In this document: positions 23,332 through 33,106 of the stretch, piece by piece | Position numbering within the stretch: the first letter of the stretch is position 1 | Layout: each line of letters starts with the position of its first letter | NCBI GenBank assembly: GCA_937864265.1 | Contig: CALMIR010000209.1 | Span: 1-39,475, forward strand | Length of the DNA: 39,475 nt | Reading direction: 5' to 3' | Origin: an uncultured Saprospirales bacterium | GTDB lineage: Bacteria > Bacteroidota > Bacteroidia > Chitinophagales > Saprospiraceae | The notes under the pieces: generated by a model | What the model was told of the DNA's origin: nothing | Seen by the model: only the letters and a program-made list of their open reading frames with translations | Databases searched by the model: none | Translations under genes and position numbers: made by a program

Positions 23332-25707
23332 ATGATTCGACAATTCATCAAGCTCACCTTTCGCAGCCTTTGGCGTAACAAAGGCTTCAGTTTCCTCAAC
23401 ATCGCCGGGTTAAGCGCGGGCATGACCGTTACCCTGCTCATCGCCCTTTGGGTACAAGATGAGTTGAGTTTTGACCAGTTTCATGAGCAATACGAGCAAC
23501 TGTATCAAGTAAAAATGACGGATAATGTGGAAGGCGAGTTGCTAACCTGGAATTCTGTTCCACTCGCCATGGCGGACGAATTGCGCAATTCTTTCCCTGA
23601 AGTAAAACACGTGGCAGAGGCCGACTGGGGCTGGGAACACGGCCTGAAATACGGCGACAAACTTTTTTTTCAAAATGGCTTTCAAGTACATCCCGACTTT
23701 TTGAAGATGTTCAGCTTTCCCCTACTGGTTGGCAATACGGAAACTGCACTCAAAGATCCCCACACCATTGTACTGACTGAAAAAATGGCGCAATCCATAT
23801 TTGGGCATACAAACTATACCGATATGTTGGGACAGGTCGTCCGCCTGGATAATTACCTAGATTTACAGGTAAGTGGCATTTTGAAAGATATCCCCGCTAA
23901 TTCTTCCCTCACTTTTGATTTTTTACTCCCTTTTGCTATCTGGGAAGACAGCGATTGGGTCAAGGAGTCGCGTAATTCCTGGAGCAACAATTCATTTCAA
24001 ATGTACCTGGAACTGCAACCCGGCACTGATGCAGCAGCCTTCGCCCAAAAAATTGAAAAACTGATTCAAACACACAATCAGGAGACTAAGGCCCTCGTCA
24101 CCTTGCATGCCCTACCCGACTGGCACCTGCGTTCTAAGTTTGAAAACGGCAAAGTAGTTGGTGGATATATAGAGTACGTACGCCTTTTTGGGATTATCGG
24201 CTTCTTTGTACTGCTGATTGCTTGTGTCAATTTTATGAATCTGTCCACAGCTCGCTCAGAACGGCGCTCCAAAGAAGTGGGCGTCAGAAAAACCCTGGGC
24301 TCTTTACGGGGTCAATTGGTCAGTCAGTTTCTCGGCGAGGCCATGATCATGACCTTGTTGGCTTTCGCGCTTTCTATGCTGACGCTAGAGCTTGTGATGC
24401 CAGGCTTCAATACCATTACCCAGAAGGAGCTTTCAACGCCCTGGCTCAATCCTGTTTTTTGGGCGGCAGCGCTGGGCTTCACCCTATTTGCTGGCGTATT
24501 AGCGGGCAGTTACCCGGCATTTTTTCTCTCTTCCTTTAACCCCTTAAAAGTATTGAAAGGTACCGCTACAGGAATAGGGAAAGGCGCTTTTTTGCCGCGT
24601 AAAATACTAGTAGTCGCTCAATTTTCCATTTCTACTGCGCTCATTATCAGCACCCTGGTTGTTTACCAGCAGGTACAGCACGCCAAAAACCGACCAATAG
24701 GTTATGATCCCAACCGGGTGGTGATGATGGTAATGACAGAAGACCTCCACAAAAATTACACCCCTTTGAAAAACGAATTACTCGAATCGGGACTAGTCAC
24801 CCACGTTACCATTGCCGGTAGCCCGATTACCAATATCTATTCCCGCAACAAAGGCATTGATTGGCAGGGTAAAAATCCAGCTGATGAAATCATGTTTGCC
24901 ACTGTCCCCACCTCAGAGGACTACTTTAGCACTCTAGGCATCCAACTCAAAGCGGGTCGATTTTTTTCCAAAGAATTTGCATCGGATTCTACTGCCATTA
25001 TCTTGAATGAAAGCGCTGTTCAACGCATGGGACTGGAAAACCCTCTGAGCGAATCCGTTACTTGGCAGGGCAATTCCTATCACATCATTGGTGTTGCTCA
25101 GGATGTATTGATGGAAAACCCCTATGCTAAAATTGAGCCAACCATTTTCGCCTATGATATCAGTTGGGCAAATGACATGATGTTCCGCCTCGCGCCGGAG
25201 GTGGATACCCGTGCTGCACTGGCACAAATTGAAACCATTTTCAAAAAACACAATCCTGCCTATCCTTTTGATTATCAGTTTGTAGATGAATACCACCAGC
25301 GAAAATTCGCATCCGAAGAACTCGTCGGTAAATTGGCCGGTTGGTTTGCAGGATTGGCCATTTTCATCTCCTGTTTGGGCTTATTTGGATTATCAGCCTA
25401 CGCCGCAGAGCGCCGCACCAAAGAAATCGGTATCCGTAAAGTTTTAGGCGCTTCTGTCAGCCATTTGTGGGCGATGTTATCCAGAGAGTTCATCACGCTC
25501 GTCCTCATTTCTTGCTTGTTGGCTTCACCTTTAGCGGCTTATTTTCTGAATAATTGGCTCCACAAATTTGAATACCGCATCGAACTCAACTGGTGGGCAT
25601 TTGCACTTGCCGGGCTGGCAGCATTGGCTATTGCCGGGCTAACCGTGAGCTTCCAAAGTATTCGGGCAGCGCTGGCGAATCCGGTGGAAAGCTTGAGGGG
25701 GGAGTGA
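23332..25707 (+). CDS. ABC transporter permease, MacB/FtsX type with two MacB_PCD-FtsX repeats
   Basis: This 791-residue inner-membrane protein has the duplicated layout common in Bacteroidota. It starts MIRQFIKLTFRSLWRNKGFSFLNIAGLSAGM (first helix), followed by a large periplasmic MacB_PCD-type domain. A three-helix FtsX core with the motif ARSERRSKEVGVRKTLGS lies near residues 305-325. A second half repeats the plan, with helix KILVVAQFSISTALI, periplasmic domain and AAERRTKEIGIRKVLGASV near 690. These permeases work with a MacB-like ATPase in efflux or lipoprotein/cell-division-type mechanotransmission; no ATPase gene is adjacent, so the partner must be encoded elsewhere. Preceding 290 bases are non-coding. 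Confidence 0.9.
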   Translation: MIRQFIKLTFRSLWRNKGFSFLNIAGLSAGMTVTLLIALWVQDELSFDQFHEQYEQLYQVKMTDNVEGELLTWNSVPLAMADELRNSFPEVKHVAEADWGWEHGLKYGDKLFFQNGFQVHPDFLKMFSFPLLVGNTETALKDPHTIVLTEKMAQSIFGHTNYTDMLGQVVRLDNYLDLQVSGILKDIPANSSLTFDFLLPFAIWEDSDWVKESRNSWSNNSFQMYLELQPGTDAAAFAQKIEKLIQTHNQETKALVTLHALPDWHLRSKFENGKVVGGYIEYVRLFGIIGFFVLLIACVNFMNLSTARSERRSKEVGVRKTLGSLRGQLVSQFLGEAMIMTLLAFALSMLTLELVMPGFNTITQKELSTPWLNPVFWAAALGFTLFAGVLAGSYPAFFLSSFNPLKVLKGTATGIGKGAFLPRKILVVAQFSISTALIISTLVVYQQVQHAKNRPIGYDPNRVVMMVMTEDLHKNYTPLKNELLESGLVTHVTIAGSPITNIYSRNKGIDWQGKNPADEIMFATVPTSEDYFSTLGIQLKAGRFFSKEFASDSTAIILNESAVQRMGLENPLSESVTWQGNSYHIIGVAQDVLMENPYAKIEPTIFAYDISWANDMMFRLAPEVDTRAALAQIETIFKKHNPAYPFDYQFVDEYHQRKFASEELVGKLAGWFAGLAIFISCLGLFGLSAYAAERRTKEIGIRKVLGASVSHLWAMLSREFITLVLISCLLASPLAAYFLNNWLHKFEYRIELNWWAFALAGLAALAIAGLTVSFQSIRAALANPVESLRGE

Positions 25708-26075
25708 GCAGGAAATGTTTCGCTGGGCGGATATTTTTTCTGATCCATTCATAAGCCCATTTTTAAGTACGAGCTATCGCAAAGGGGCTGATCAATCGGA
25801 AGTCATTTTTTGCATATGATTAATGTGGAAAACTTTCTCTTTCAATACCTATATCTCCCCTAAAAAAGTCCTATCTTAGCATCTGAATCGGAAGCTTCCT
25901 TCAATACCATAAACACCACTTTACTTTAACTATTAACAAATATCTAAACCGTTCTGCTACTATGGCATGCGGAAGCCGTGTAATTTAATCCCCAAAAATT
26001 AGCCCAATAATCAGTCATTCAACTTCCAAGTTCGTGCCGTGATAGGCATTGATCAATCATCCAAAATTCAATCAA
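25708..26075. other. Non-coding region before dnaE
   Basis: This 368-base AT-rich stretch has no credible gene. TATCTTAG at 25872-25879 resembles a -7 box (one mismatch) and could start the dnaE message with a leader near 190 bases, but no -33 element supports it. I see no terminator for the permease gene. Confidence 0.4.
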
Positions 26076-29000
26076 ATGCCCGAGTTCGTACACCTACACT
26101 GCCACACCCAATTCTCCCTACTTGATGGCGCCACCGACATCAGCGCCATGATGGATAAGGCCGCCCAAGACGGGCAAAAAGGGGTAGCCTTAACGGATCA
26201 CGGCAATATGTTTGGTGCTTTCAAATTTGTAGCAGAAGCAGAAAAAAGACAGCTCAAGCCCATCATTGGCTGTGAGTTTTACCTGGTGGAAGATCGGCAC
26301 AAAAAATCCTTTTCCCGCGCCAAAGGCGAAGAAGACGTGCGCCACCACCAGCTTTTGCTGGCCAAAAACCAGAAGGGTTACGAAAACCTCTCCAAGCTCT
26401 GTTCCCTGGGATTCATAGAAGGTTTATACAGCAAATTTCCTCGCATCGACAAGGAATTGTTGTTGAAACACCACGAAGGACTGATCGCAACCAGTTGCTG
26501 CATCGGGGCGGAAATCCCCCAAACAATTATGAAAGGCAAGCTGGAAGAAGCAGAGCAAAAACTGCGCTGGTGGTTGGACATCTTTGGGGACGACTACTAC
26601 ATCGAATTGCAGCGCCACAAGGGTTTGGAAAACATAGACAAGCTCGGCATTAGTCAGGAGGACATCAACCAGGAACTACTCAAACTGGCCCGCAAATACA
26701 ACTTGAAAGTCATTTGTACCAACGATTCGCACTACCTGAATGAGGACGACTATTTTGCCCACGACATCCTGCTCTGTGTCAATACCAACAGCCTGCTGGA
26801 GGAAAAAGAACGCTTTCGCTTTCCCAGTTCCGATTTTTATTTCAAAACACAGGCAGAAATGGAGCGCCTGTTCCACGATGTACCCGAATCGCTGGACAAT
26901 ACCCTCGATATTTATGACAAAATAGAAAAGCTCAGCCTGACCCGCGATATTTTGTTGCCCGCCTTCCCTTTGCCTCAGGGCTTTGCTAGCCAGGATGATT
27001 ACTTGCGCCACCTCACCTACGAAGGGGCCAAGCGCCGTTACGGCACCATTACGCCGGAAATCAAAGAGCGCCTAGATTTTGAACTAAAAGTCGTCGCCAA
27101 TTCCGGCTATCCCGGTTACTTCCTAATTGTGCAGGATTTCACCAATACCGCCCGGCAAATGGGCGTATCCGTTGGCCCCGGTCGCGGTTCGGCAGCAGGC
27201 TCAGCTGTCGCCTATTGCATCGGAATCACCAATGTAGATCCGATCAAATACGACCTGCTGTTTGAGCGTTTCCTCAACCCGGAGCGGGTATCCATGCCCG
27301 ATATTGACATCGACTTCGACGATGTAGGGCGCCAAAAAGTAATTGACTATGTGATTGATAAATACGGTCGCAACCAAGTGGCCCAAATCGTCACTTACGG
27401 CACTATGGCCGCCAAACTATCCCTGCGCGATGTGGGCCGGGTACTCAATGTGCCACTGCCCGAAGTGGATCGGGTATCCAAAACCTTCCCGACCCACCTC
27501 AAAGCCAACCTCAAAGCAGTACTCGCCGATGGCGATATCAACCCCAAGCTCAAAGAGGCACTCAACTCCGAAGACATCGAAAAAGCCTACAAGTTCCGCG
27601 AACTGGCAGCTGGGCAGGATCAGATCGGGGAGATGATCCGCACCGCCCAAAAATTGGAAGGCTCTGTGCGCAATACCGGCATCCACGCCTGTGGGGTGGT
27701 CATCACGCCCGATGAAATCACCAAATACGTACCGGTTAAAGTGGACAAAGAGTCGGATATGCTGGTCACCCAATTTGACAACAGCGTGGCGGAGGCCGCC
27801 GGCTTGCTCAAAATGGACTTCCTCGGCCTAAAAACCCTGACCATCATCAAAGACGCAGTGGCCATGATCGAGGAAAATCACGGCATCAAACTCGATATGG
27901 ACACCATCCCACTGGAGGACACCAAAACATACGAGTTGTTCCAACGCGGCGAAACGGTTGGCATTTTCCAGTACGAATCGCCCGGCATGCAAAAGTACAT
28001 GAAGGAACTGGTGCCCACCACCTTTGAAGACCTCATTGCCATGAACGCCCTTTACCGCCCCGGGCCACTGGAATATATACCCGACTTTATTGATCGCAAA
28101 CATGGGCGTAAACCCGTGACTTACGATCTGGATGCGATGGAAGAATACTTGCACGAAACTTATGGTGTTTGCCTGAGCGGGGATACCCTGGTGTTCAATG
28201 CCCAAACAGGCCAATCGGTTAGAATAGATCAATTGAAGGGGCAGGAAGGCACGTTTTGGGTGCAAGGTGTTGATGAACACTACCAGAATCGGCCATCCAG
28301 AATGACCCACTGGGTTTGCAATGGCAAAAGGAAAGTGCTTCAAGTCAAACTGCGCAATGGGCTTACTATCAAACTCACCCAGGATCACCAAGTATTGACT
28401 GAAAAAGGCTGGCAGCCTATAAGTGAATTAGAAACAGGAGACTACATCGCCACCCCAAGAAGCCTAGATGTCGAGCAAGCAACCAGCTTTTGTCGCGATA
28501 AACTTAGGATTATCGCTTATTTACTCGCTGATGGATCTCTTTCTGCCCATGCAGCAACAGCCGATTTTATTTCCAAAAATCCAGCACTGATAGCCGCGTA
28601 TGTTAAAAGTCTGGAGGCACTGGAAAACCTTGAGGTACGAACCCTGCAGCAGGTGCGTGAGGTAACCCGAGTAATGGTAGCCGGTACAAACAAAACGCAC
28701 TATCATCAAACCAATTCGCTGGTGAACTTACTCCGGGAACTAGGCCTTAAAACAGCAAAAGGCGGCTGTCGCTCGGACGAAAAGTTTATTCCTTCCTTTA
28801 TTTTTGGCTTGACTCAAGAAGACATAGCCTTCTTCCTGGCTTCGTTATGGGATTGTGATGGCTATATCGGCTCGCGCATGGCCCATTTTAAAACCATTTC
28901 AAAGCATTTGGCATCAGGGGTACAAACTTTATTACTCCGCTTGGGTATCCAGGCTACCATATACGAATCGACTTATCACAACAATCGAAGGAATCAACAA

Positions 29001-30866
29001 ATGACCGCCTATCAGGTGAGTGTTTACGATATTCAAAAACTGGACAGCTTTATAAGTCCTCATTTAATCAGCAAACACTTTCCAGAAAGCAAAAAAGAGG
29101 TCAGCCTGTTGAATAAAGATTCCATAAACCGGAAAGCATTCCTGGAAGAGTTGAACACCGTATGGGACGGCTCTGCTAGAAACCTGGAAGCCGTGCATGG
29201 GTTTTCGCGGCAGCACTTTATAACTCCGACTAAGCAAAGAGAAAGAATTGCCACCCATGCTGTTGAACCCTTGCTGGATAAATTGACCTTGCCGGAAACA
29301 GCCAAAAAGTTGAAGGTACGATGGGAGGAAATCGTTGAAATTAGCCCAGCGGGTGAAGAACTCGTCTATGATATTACGGTTGAGGGCATACACAACTTTG
29401 TCGCCAACAACATGATTGTGCACAACTGCGTCTATCAGGAACAAGTGATGCTCCTGTCCCAAAAATTGGCTGGCTTTACAAAAGGCCAGGCCGATATGTT
29501 GCGCAAAGCGATGGGAAAAAAGCAAAAAGCAGTACTAGATGCATTATTCCCTAAGTTCATCGAAGGCGGTACTTCCAACCAACACCCACAGTCTGTTCTG
29601 GAAAAAGTATGGAAAGACTGGGAAGCCTTCGCCTCCTATGCCTTCAACAAATCGCACTCCACCTGCTATGCCTTTGTCGCCTTTCAAACAGCCTACCTGA
29701 AAGCGCATTATCCGGCAGAATTCATGGCCAGCGTGCTGACGCACAACAAGAACGACATTTCCAAAATCACCTTCTTCCTACAGGAATGCAAGCGCATGGG
29801 CTTGAAAGTGCTGGGTCCCAGCGTTAACGAATCGGCCTCCGATTTTTCTGTGAACAAAACGGGGGCCATCCGCTTTGGCTTATCGGCTTTGAAAGGGGTT
29901 GGAGAAGGGCCGGTAGAGGAAATCCTGGAAGAACGCCGTCAACAGGGCAACTTCGTCAGTCTATTCGATTTGGTGCGCCGGATGAGCCTGCGCTCCCTCA
30001 ATAAAAAAGTGTTGGAAAGCCTCGCATTGGGCGGCGCCTTTGATTGCTTCGAATCGGTGCACCGCGCCCAATATTTTGCCCCCTCCGACAAGTACGATTC
30101 CTTATTGGAGCACGCCTTGAAATACGGCAACGCCTATCAGGGTATGAAAGCGCAAGCCGCTGTTTCGCTTTTTGGGGAAACCCAAGAAGTGATGATTCCA
30201 GAACCGCCCATGCCAGAATGCCGCCCCTGGCCTTTGATCGAAAAACTGAACAACGAAAAATTGGTCACCGGCATTTTTGTAAGCGGCCATCCCCTGGACG
30301 ATTACCAGTTGGAGATGGAAAACTTCATCACCTGTACCCTCGACGAAGTAGAACAGCACCAAAGCAAACCGCAATTGCAACTGGCTGGAATGCTCACAAC
30401 AGCCCGCCACATGGTTTCTAAAAATGGCAATGGTTGGGGTATTTTTGAAATGAGCGACTACAAAGGCAGCTACGAGTTTAAGCTCTTTGGCGAAGATTAT
30501 CAGAAATTCAAGCACTTATTTGAAGACGGGAAAGCTCTTTTTATCAAGGCTGGCTGGCAAAAAAGCTGGCGCGATGAAAGTATGGAACTGAAAATCAAAG
30601 AAGTGAGCCTCTTGGAAGGGGTGGCCGAAAAAATGACCGACAGCATCACGCTGAAGCTGCCGCTCGAAACCATCACGCCTGAACTGGTGCAAGGCTTGAC
30701 TTCCATTTGCGAAAAGCACAAGGGGCAGCATCGCCTGAAAATGGTGGTGCTGGATCGCAGCAATCAACTGCGACTGAAAATGGCGGCCAAAGAGCAGCGC
30801 GTCAATGCCACCAACGGGTTTATTTTGGAATTGGAACAATTGGGGGTCGAATATGAACTGAATTAA
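26076..30866 (+). CDS. dnaE: DNA polymerase III subunit alpha, intein-containing precursor
   Basis: Translation starts at ATG 26076 (MPEFVHLHCHTQFSLLDG); the longer frame begins with TTG. The precursor is 1596 residues; removing the 419-residue intein (28170-29426) leaves 1177, normal for DnaE. The N-terminal PHP domain has HLHCH and ALTDHGNMFG. The palm has catalytic D409 and D411 (MPDIDIDFDD) and D581 (LLKMDFLGLK). After the intein come VYQEQVM, the helix-hairpin-helix region and a C-terminal OB fold with LAGMLTTARHMVSKNGNGWG. DnaE is the replicative polymerase of the cell. The intein interrupts the conserved YGV(x)VYQEQVM motif, so splicing is needed for activity. The AraC-type gene follows after 11 bases. 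Confidence 0.97.
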   Translation: MPEFVHLHCHTQFSLLDGATDISAMMDKAAQDGQKGVALTDHGNMFGAFKFVAEAEKRQLKPIIGCEFYLVEDRHKKSFSRAKGEEDVRHHQLLLAKNQKGYENLSKLCSLGFIEGLYSKFPRIDKELLLKHHEGLIATSCCIGAEIPQTIMKGKLEEAEQKLRWWLDIFGDDYYIELQRHKGLENIDKLGISQEDINQELLKLARKYNLKVICTNDSHYLNEDDYFAHDILLCVNTNSLLEEKERFRFPSSDFYFKTQAEMERLFHDVPESLDNTLDIYDKIEKLSLTRDILLPAFPLPQGFASQDDYLRHLTYEGAKRRYGTITPEIKERLDFELKVVANSGYPGYFLIVQDFTNTARQMGVSVGPGRGSAAGSAVAYCIGITNVDPIKYDLLFERFLNPERVSMPDIDIDFDDVGRQKVIDYVIDKYGRNQVAQIVTYGTMAAKLSLRDVGRVLNVPLPEVDRVSKTFPTHLKANLKAVLADGDINPKLKEALNSEDIEKAYKFRELAAGQDQIGEMIRTAQKLEGSVRNTGIHACGVVITPDEITKYVPVKVDKESDMLVTQFDNSVAEAAGLLKMDFLGLKTLTIIKDAVAMIEENHGIKLDMDTIPLEDTKTYELFQRGETVGIFQYESPGMQKYMKELVPTTFEDLIAMNALYRPGPLEYIPDFIDRKHGRKPVTYDLDAMEEYLHETYGVCLSGDTLVFNAQTGQSVRIDQLKGQEGTFWVQGVDEHYQNRPSRMTHWVCNGKRKVLQVKLRNGLTIKLTQDHQVLTEKGWQPISELETGDYIATPRSLDVEQATSFCRDKLRIIAYLLADGSLSAHAATADFISKNPALIAAYVKSLEALENLEVRTLQQVREVTRVMVAGTNKTHYHQTNSLVNLLRELGLKTAKGGCRSDEKFIPSFIFGLTQEDIAFFLASLWDCDGYIGSRMAHFKTISKHLASGVQTLLLRLGIQATIYESTYHNNRRNQQMTAYQVSVYDIQKLDSFISPHLISKHFPESKKEVSLLNKDSINRKAFLEELNTVWDGSARNLEAVHGFSRQHFITPTKQRERIATHAVEPLLDKLTLPETAKKLKVRWEEIVEISPAGEELVYDITVEGIHNFVANNMIVHNCVYQEQVMLLSQKLAGFTKGQADMLRKAMGKKQKAVLDALFPKFIEGGTSNQHPQSVLEKVWKDWEAFASYAFNKSHSTCYAFVAFQTAYLKAHYPAEFMASVLTHNKNDISKITFFLQECKRMGLKVLGPSVNESASDFSVNKTGAIRFGLSALKGVGEGPVEEILEERRQQGNFVSLFDLVRRMSLRSLNKKVLESLALGGAFDCFESVHRAQYFAPSDKYDSLLEHALKYGNAYQGMKAQAAVSLFGETQEVMIPEPPMPECRPWPLIEKLNNEKLVTGIFVSGHPLDDYQLEMENFITCTLDEVEQHQSKPQLQLAGMLTTARHMVSKNGNGWGIFEMSDYKGSYEFKLFGEDYQKFKHLFEDGKALFIKAGWQKSWRDESMELKIKEVSLLEGVAEKMTDSITLKLPLETITPELVQGLTSICEKHKGQHRLKMVVLDRSNQLRLKMAAKEQRVNATNGFILELEQLGVEYELN
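28170..29426 (+). mobile_element. Intein with LAGLIDADG homing endonuclease inside DnaE
   Basis: The 419-residue intein starts at C1 (CLSGDTLVFNAQTG, block A) and ends in H418-N419 (VEGIHNFVANN, then MIVHN; blocks F and G), with Cys as +1 extein residue. Block B is LTQDHQVL (T70, H73). The endonuclease has two LAGLIDADG motifs, IIAYLLADGSL (D121) and FLASLWDCDGYIG (D230). All residues of class 1 splicing are present, so it should be self-splicing and potentially homing-competent. The insertion lies at YGV/CVYQEQVM. The SYAFNKSHS site used by cyanobacterial DnaE split inteins is present uninterrupted further on (about 29636-29658). Confidence 0.95.
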
Positions 30867-30877
30867 AAAGTAAAAAA

Positions 30878-31696
30878 TTGATTGCTGAGTTTTACACCCC
30901 TGATTTTCCCCTGTGCCAGTTCATTGAACATTTCTTCTATTACCGCGATTATAGCCCGCTGCATGATATCGACCGCTTGCTGCCGGAAGGCGATGTACAG
31001 CTGATCTTTGACCTCACAGATCGCCCCAAGCCCATTTTCGACAACCATTCCCTGAAAGAAATCCAGTCCTGTCGCAAGGCTTGGTTTTCAGGCTTCAGAA
31101 CCATCCCCATTACCATTCCATCTGGAAAAGAAGATGAAATGTTGATCGTACAATTTCGAAAGGGAAAGGCTCATGCTTTTCTAAAAACACCGATGCACGC
31201 CTTGCTCAATAGTGTGGTGGATGCCGAACAAGTACTACAAACTACCATTCTTCAAATATGGGAAACGCTGATGGAAATGCCTACTCCAGCGCTCAAATTC
31301 CACGCCTTAGAACAGGAATTGCTCCAGAACTATGCCGCCCATTTACATGAAAACCCCTTTGTCGATTTCGCTGTGGCTAAAATCCTGGCCTTTCCCAATC
31401 AATCCAGCATTCGCGCTATAGCCGATAAGGCGGGTTATTCCCAAAAACACATCATCAAGCTCTTCAAAGAGCAAGTCGGGGTGACCCCCAAAACCTTTTT
31501 AAAAGTTATTCGCTTTCAAAAAGCCATCCAACAAATCGAACAGAAGCAAACCATAGATTGGTCGGCTGTAACCTACGACTGTGGCTTTTACGATCAATCT
31601 CATTTCATAGCCGATTTCAAAGCTTTTTCAGGGTTGACGCCTACCGAATACCTTTACCAAAGGGGCGAATTTCTGAACTATGTTCCAATTAAGTAA
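30878..31696 (+). CDS. AraC-family transcriptional regulator (TTG start)
   Basis: This 272-residue protein has an N-terminal sensing domain like DUF6597/AraC-binding-like (FYTPDFPLCQFIEHFFYYRDY, RLLPEGDVQLIFDL, FSGFRTIPITIPSG) and a C-terminal double helix-turn-helix domain: IRAIADKAGYSQKHIIKLFKEQVGVTPKTF and SAVTYDCGFYDQSHFIADFKAFSGLTPTEYL. No ATG or GTG occurs before the conserved sequence and an in-frame TGA lies at 30854-30856, so TTG 30878 is the likely start; a weak start may keep expression low. It begins 11 bases after dnaE and may be read through from it. Target genes are unknown; no target is evident nearby. Confidence 0.85.
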   Translation: MIAEFYTPDFPLCQFIEHFFYYRDYSPLHDIDRLLPEGDVQLIFDLTDRPKPIFDNHSLKEIQSCRKAWFSGFRTIPITIPSGKEDEMLIVQFRKGKAHAFLKTPMHALLNSVVDAEQVLQTTILQIWETLMEMPTPALKFHALEQELLQNYAAHLHENPFVDFAVAKILAFPNQSSIRAIADKAGYSQKHIIKLFKEQVGVTPKTFLKVIRFQKAIQQIEQKQTIDWSAVTYDCGFYDQSHFIADFKAFSGLTPTEYLYQRGEFLNYVPIK

Positions 31697-31737
31697 AGGA
31701 GGTAAATTTTTTCCTATTCCCCATACAGCAAGATGCA

Positions 31738-31745
31738 GATATTTG
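31738..31745 (+). promoter_or_regulatory. Possible -7 box before the PD40 lipoprotein gene
   Basis: GATATTTG differs from TAnnTTTG at one base, 22 bases before ATG 31768. Confidence 0.3.
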
Positions 31746-31767
31746 CCCTCGGACAAACTAACAACTT

Positions 31768-32736
31768 ATGAAAAGATACCATTACTTATGCTTGTTGGCC
31801 GTGTTGCTGATTTTCACTTTGGCTGCCTGCCAGACCCAGAAATTGCCACAAACCAATGCAGGGCAGGAATACGCCATAGCTTATAATGTGCTCTTAGATG
31901 AGGAAGGCGATAATTACGAGCTATTTGCCATGAATCTGGATGGCAGCAACAAAAAAAACATTTCCAACCTGAAAGGGGTAGAATGGACCTATATTTCAGT
32001 GGACGATAAGGTGCTTTTTATTTCCGACAAGGACACCTGCCATCGCTGCTATTTTCTGTATGAAATGGATTACCAAGGCAAGCAAGTTAAAAAAATTGCC
32101 GATATTAAGCTCGCCGATAGTTGGATGAGTAGCCGAAAAAATGGGACAGAGTTGATCGTCAAACCACATCCGAAGCTCGATTCCAGCTTCTACATCATCA
32201 ATCGGGATGGCCTTATTTTACAAAAAGTGCATACGAGGCTACCCGCCGCGTCTGATCCTTTGTTCGTCAATGAAGGTCGGCAAATTGTCTTTCGGGGTGG
32301 CCGCACCAAATCAAAATTGATCGATGGCTTCAACGAAGAGTTGTACCTCATGAACGCTGATGGGAGCAGCAGAAAACAGCTCACCCATTATCCACCCAAT
32401 GATACCACAGCTTCTAAATTTGCCTACCACGCCGGGCCTCCAAAGTTGCACCCCTCCGGGAAATTCGTCACTTATCAGAGCATGCAAAACGGAAAGTACA
32501 GCCTGTACGCCGTTAGCCTGGATGGCAAAAAACAATGGAAATTGACGAATAATGCTGAAGAAGAAGGTTGGCACGATTGGAGCCCCGATGGCAAGTGGCT
32601 GACTATAGAGTTATTTGACAAGGATCAAACCCAATTTCACATCGGCCTGATGAACTGGGAAACCCAAACCATGCAAATTTTAACCGATACCAGCTACCAA
32701 TACCAGCAGTGCCCGAATTTTGTGCGGAAGCGATGA
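31768..32736 (+). CDS. TolB-like PD40 beta-propeller lipoprotein
   Basis: This 322-residue protein has a lipoprotein signal (MKRYHYLCLLAVLLIFTLAAC, lipobox LAAC). The mature part contains several PD40/WD40-like blades: YELFAMNLDGSNKKNISNL, ELYLMNADGSSRKQLTHYP and YAVSLDGKKQWKLTNNAEEEGWHDWSPDGKWL. This is the TolB propeller pattern, but it lacks the N-terminal TolB domain and has the pattern of small periplasmic propeller lipoproteins. It probably binds a protein or sugar in the cell envelope; the partner is unknown. The end abuts a DUF4143 relic, so the 3' region may have been reshaped by insertion or deletion, but the propeller reads as complete. Confidence 0.85.
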   Translation: MKRYHYLCLLAVLLIFTLAACQTQKLPQTNAGQEYAIAYNVLLDEEGDNYELFAMNLDGSNKKNISNLKGVEWTYISVDDKVLFISDKDTCHRCYFLYEMDYQGKQVKKIADIKLADSWMSSRKNGTELIVKPHPKLDSSFYIINRDGLILQKVHTRLPAASDPLFVNEGRQIVFRGGRTKSKLIDGFNEELYLMNADGSSRKQLTHYPPNDTTASKFAYHAGPPKLHPSGKFVTYQSMQNGKYSLYAVSLDGKKQWKLTNNAEEEGWHDWSPDGKWLTIELFDKDQTQFHIGLMNWETQTMQILTDTSYQYQQCPNFVRKR

Positions 32737-32737
32737 A

Positions 32738-33055
32738 GCGAAAATAGCGGAAAAGCTTGATAGGCGTCCAAGGTATATCCAAACTTATGTAGAAAGGGAT
32801 CTGCGGCAAATTATCAATGTTTCGGATTTGGGCTTATTCCGGCAGTTTATAGAAATATGTGCCGGACGCATCGGACAATTGGTCAATTTTTCTGAGATCG
32901 GGAATATCATTGGGCTTTCTTACCAGACCATCAACAAGTGGATCAGCGTTTTGCCAACCAGCTACATCATCCATTTAGTCCGGCCCTACCATCGGAACTT
33001 CGACAAAAGAATCGTCAAAGCACCTAAGCTCTACTTTTACGACTGCCCTGATTAG
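32738..33055 (+). pseudogene. Relic of a DUF4143 ATPase (middle segment only)
   Basis: The frame encodes about 105 residues with the middle of a DUF4143 protein: RYIQTYVERDLRQIINVSDLGLF, ICAGRIGQLVNFSEI and IVKAPKLYFYDCPD before a stop. The intact gene at 6512-7678 has the equivalent YLQTYIERDVRQLTVVQDL, LCAGRIGQPVNY and SPKLYFYDSGLAAHLLG. Here neither the P-loop ATPase half nor the C-terminal nuclease-like half is present, and the conserved YFYDSGL is altered and cut short. The frame has no own start near its 5' end, as it emerges from the 3' end of the propeller gene. It is a decayed fragment, not a functional gene. Confidence 0.75.
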
Positions 33056-33106
33056 AAAAAGACAAAAAATAAGCCTTGAAAAAGGAAGTTGCTTATTTTG
33101 CAGCCT

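Noticed and set aside
28170-29426. Possible separate gene or insertion sequence interrupting dnaE
   Set aside because: The reading frame is continuous and the boundaries carry exact intein splice motifs, so it is a protein intron, not a DNA insertion that breaks the gene.
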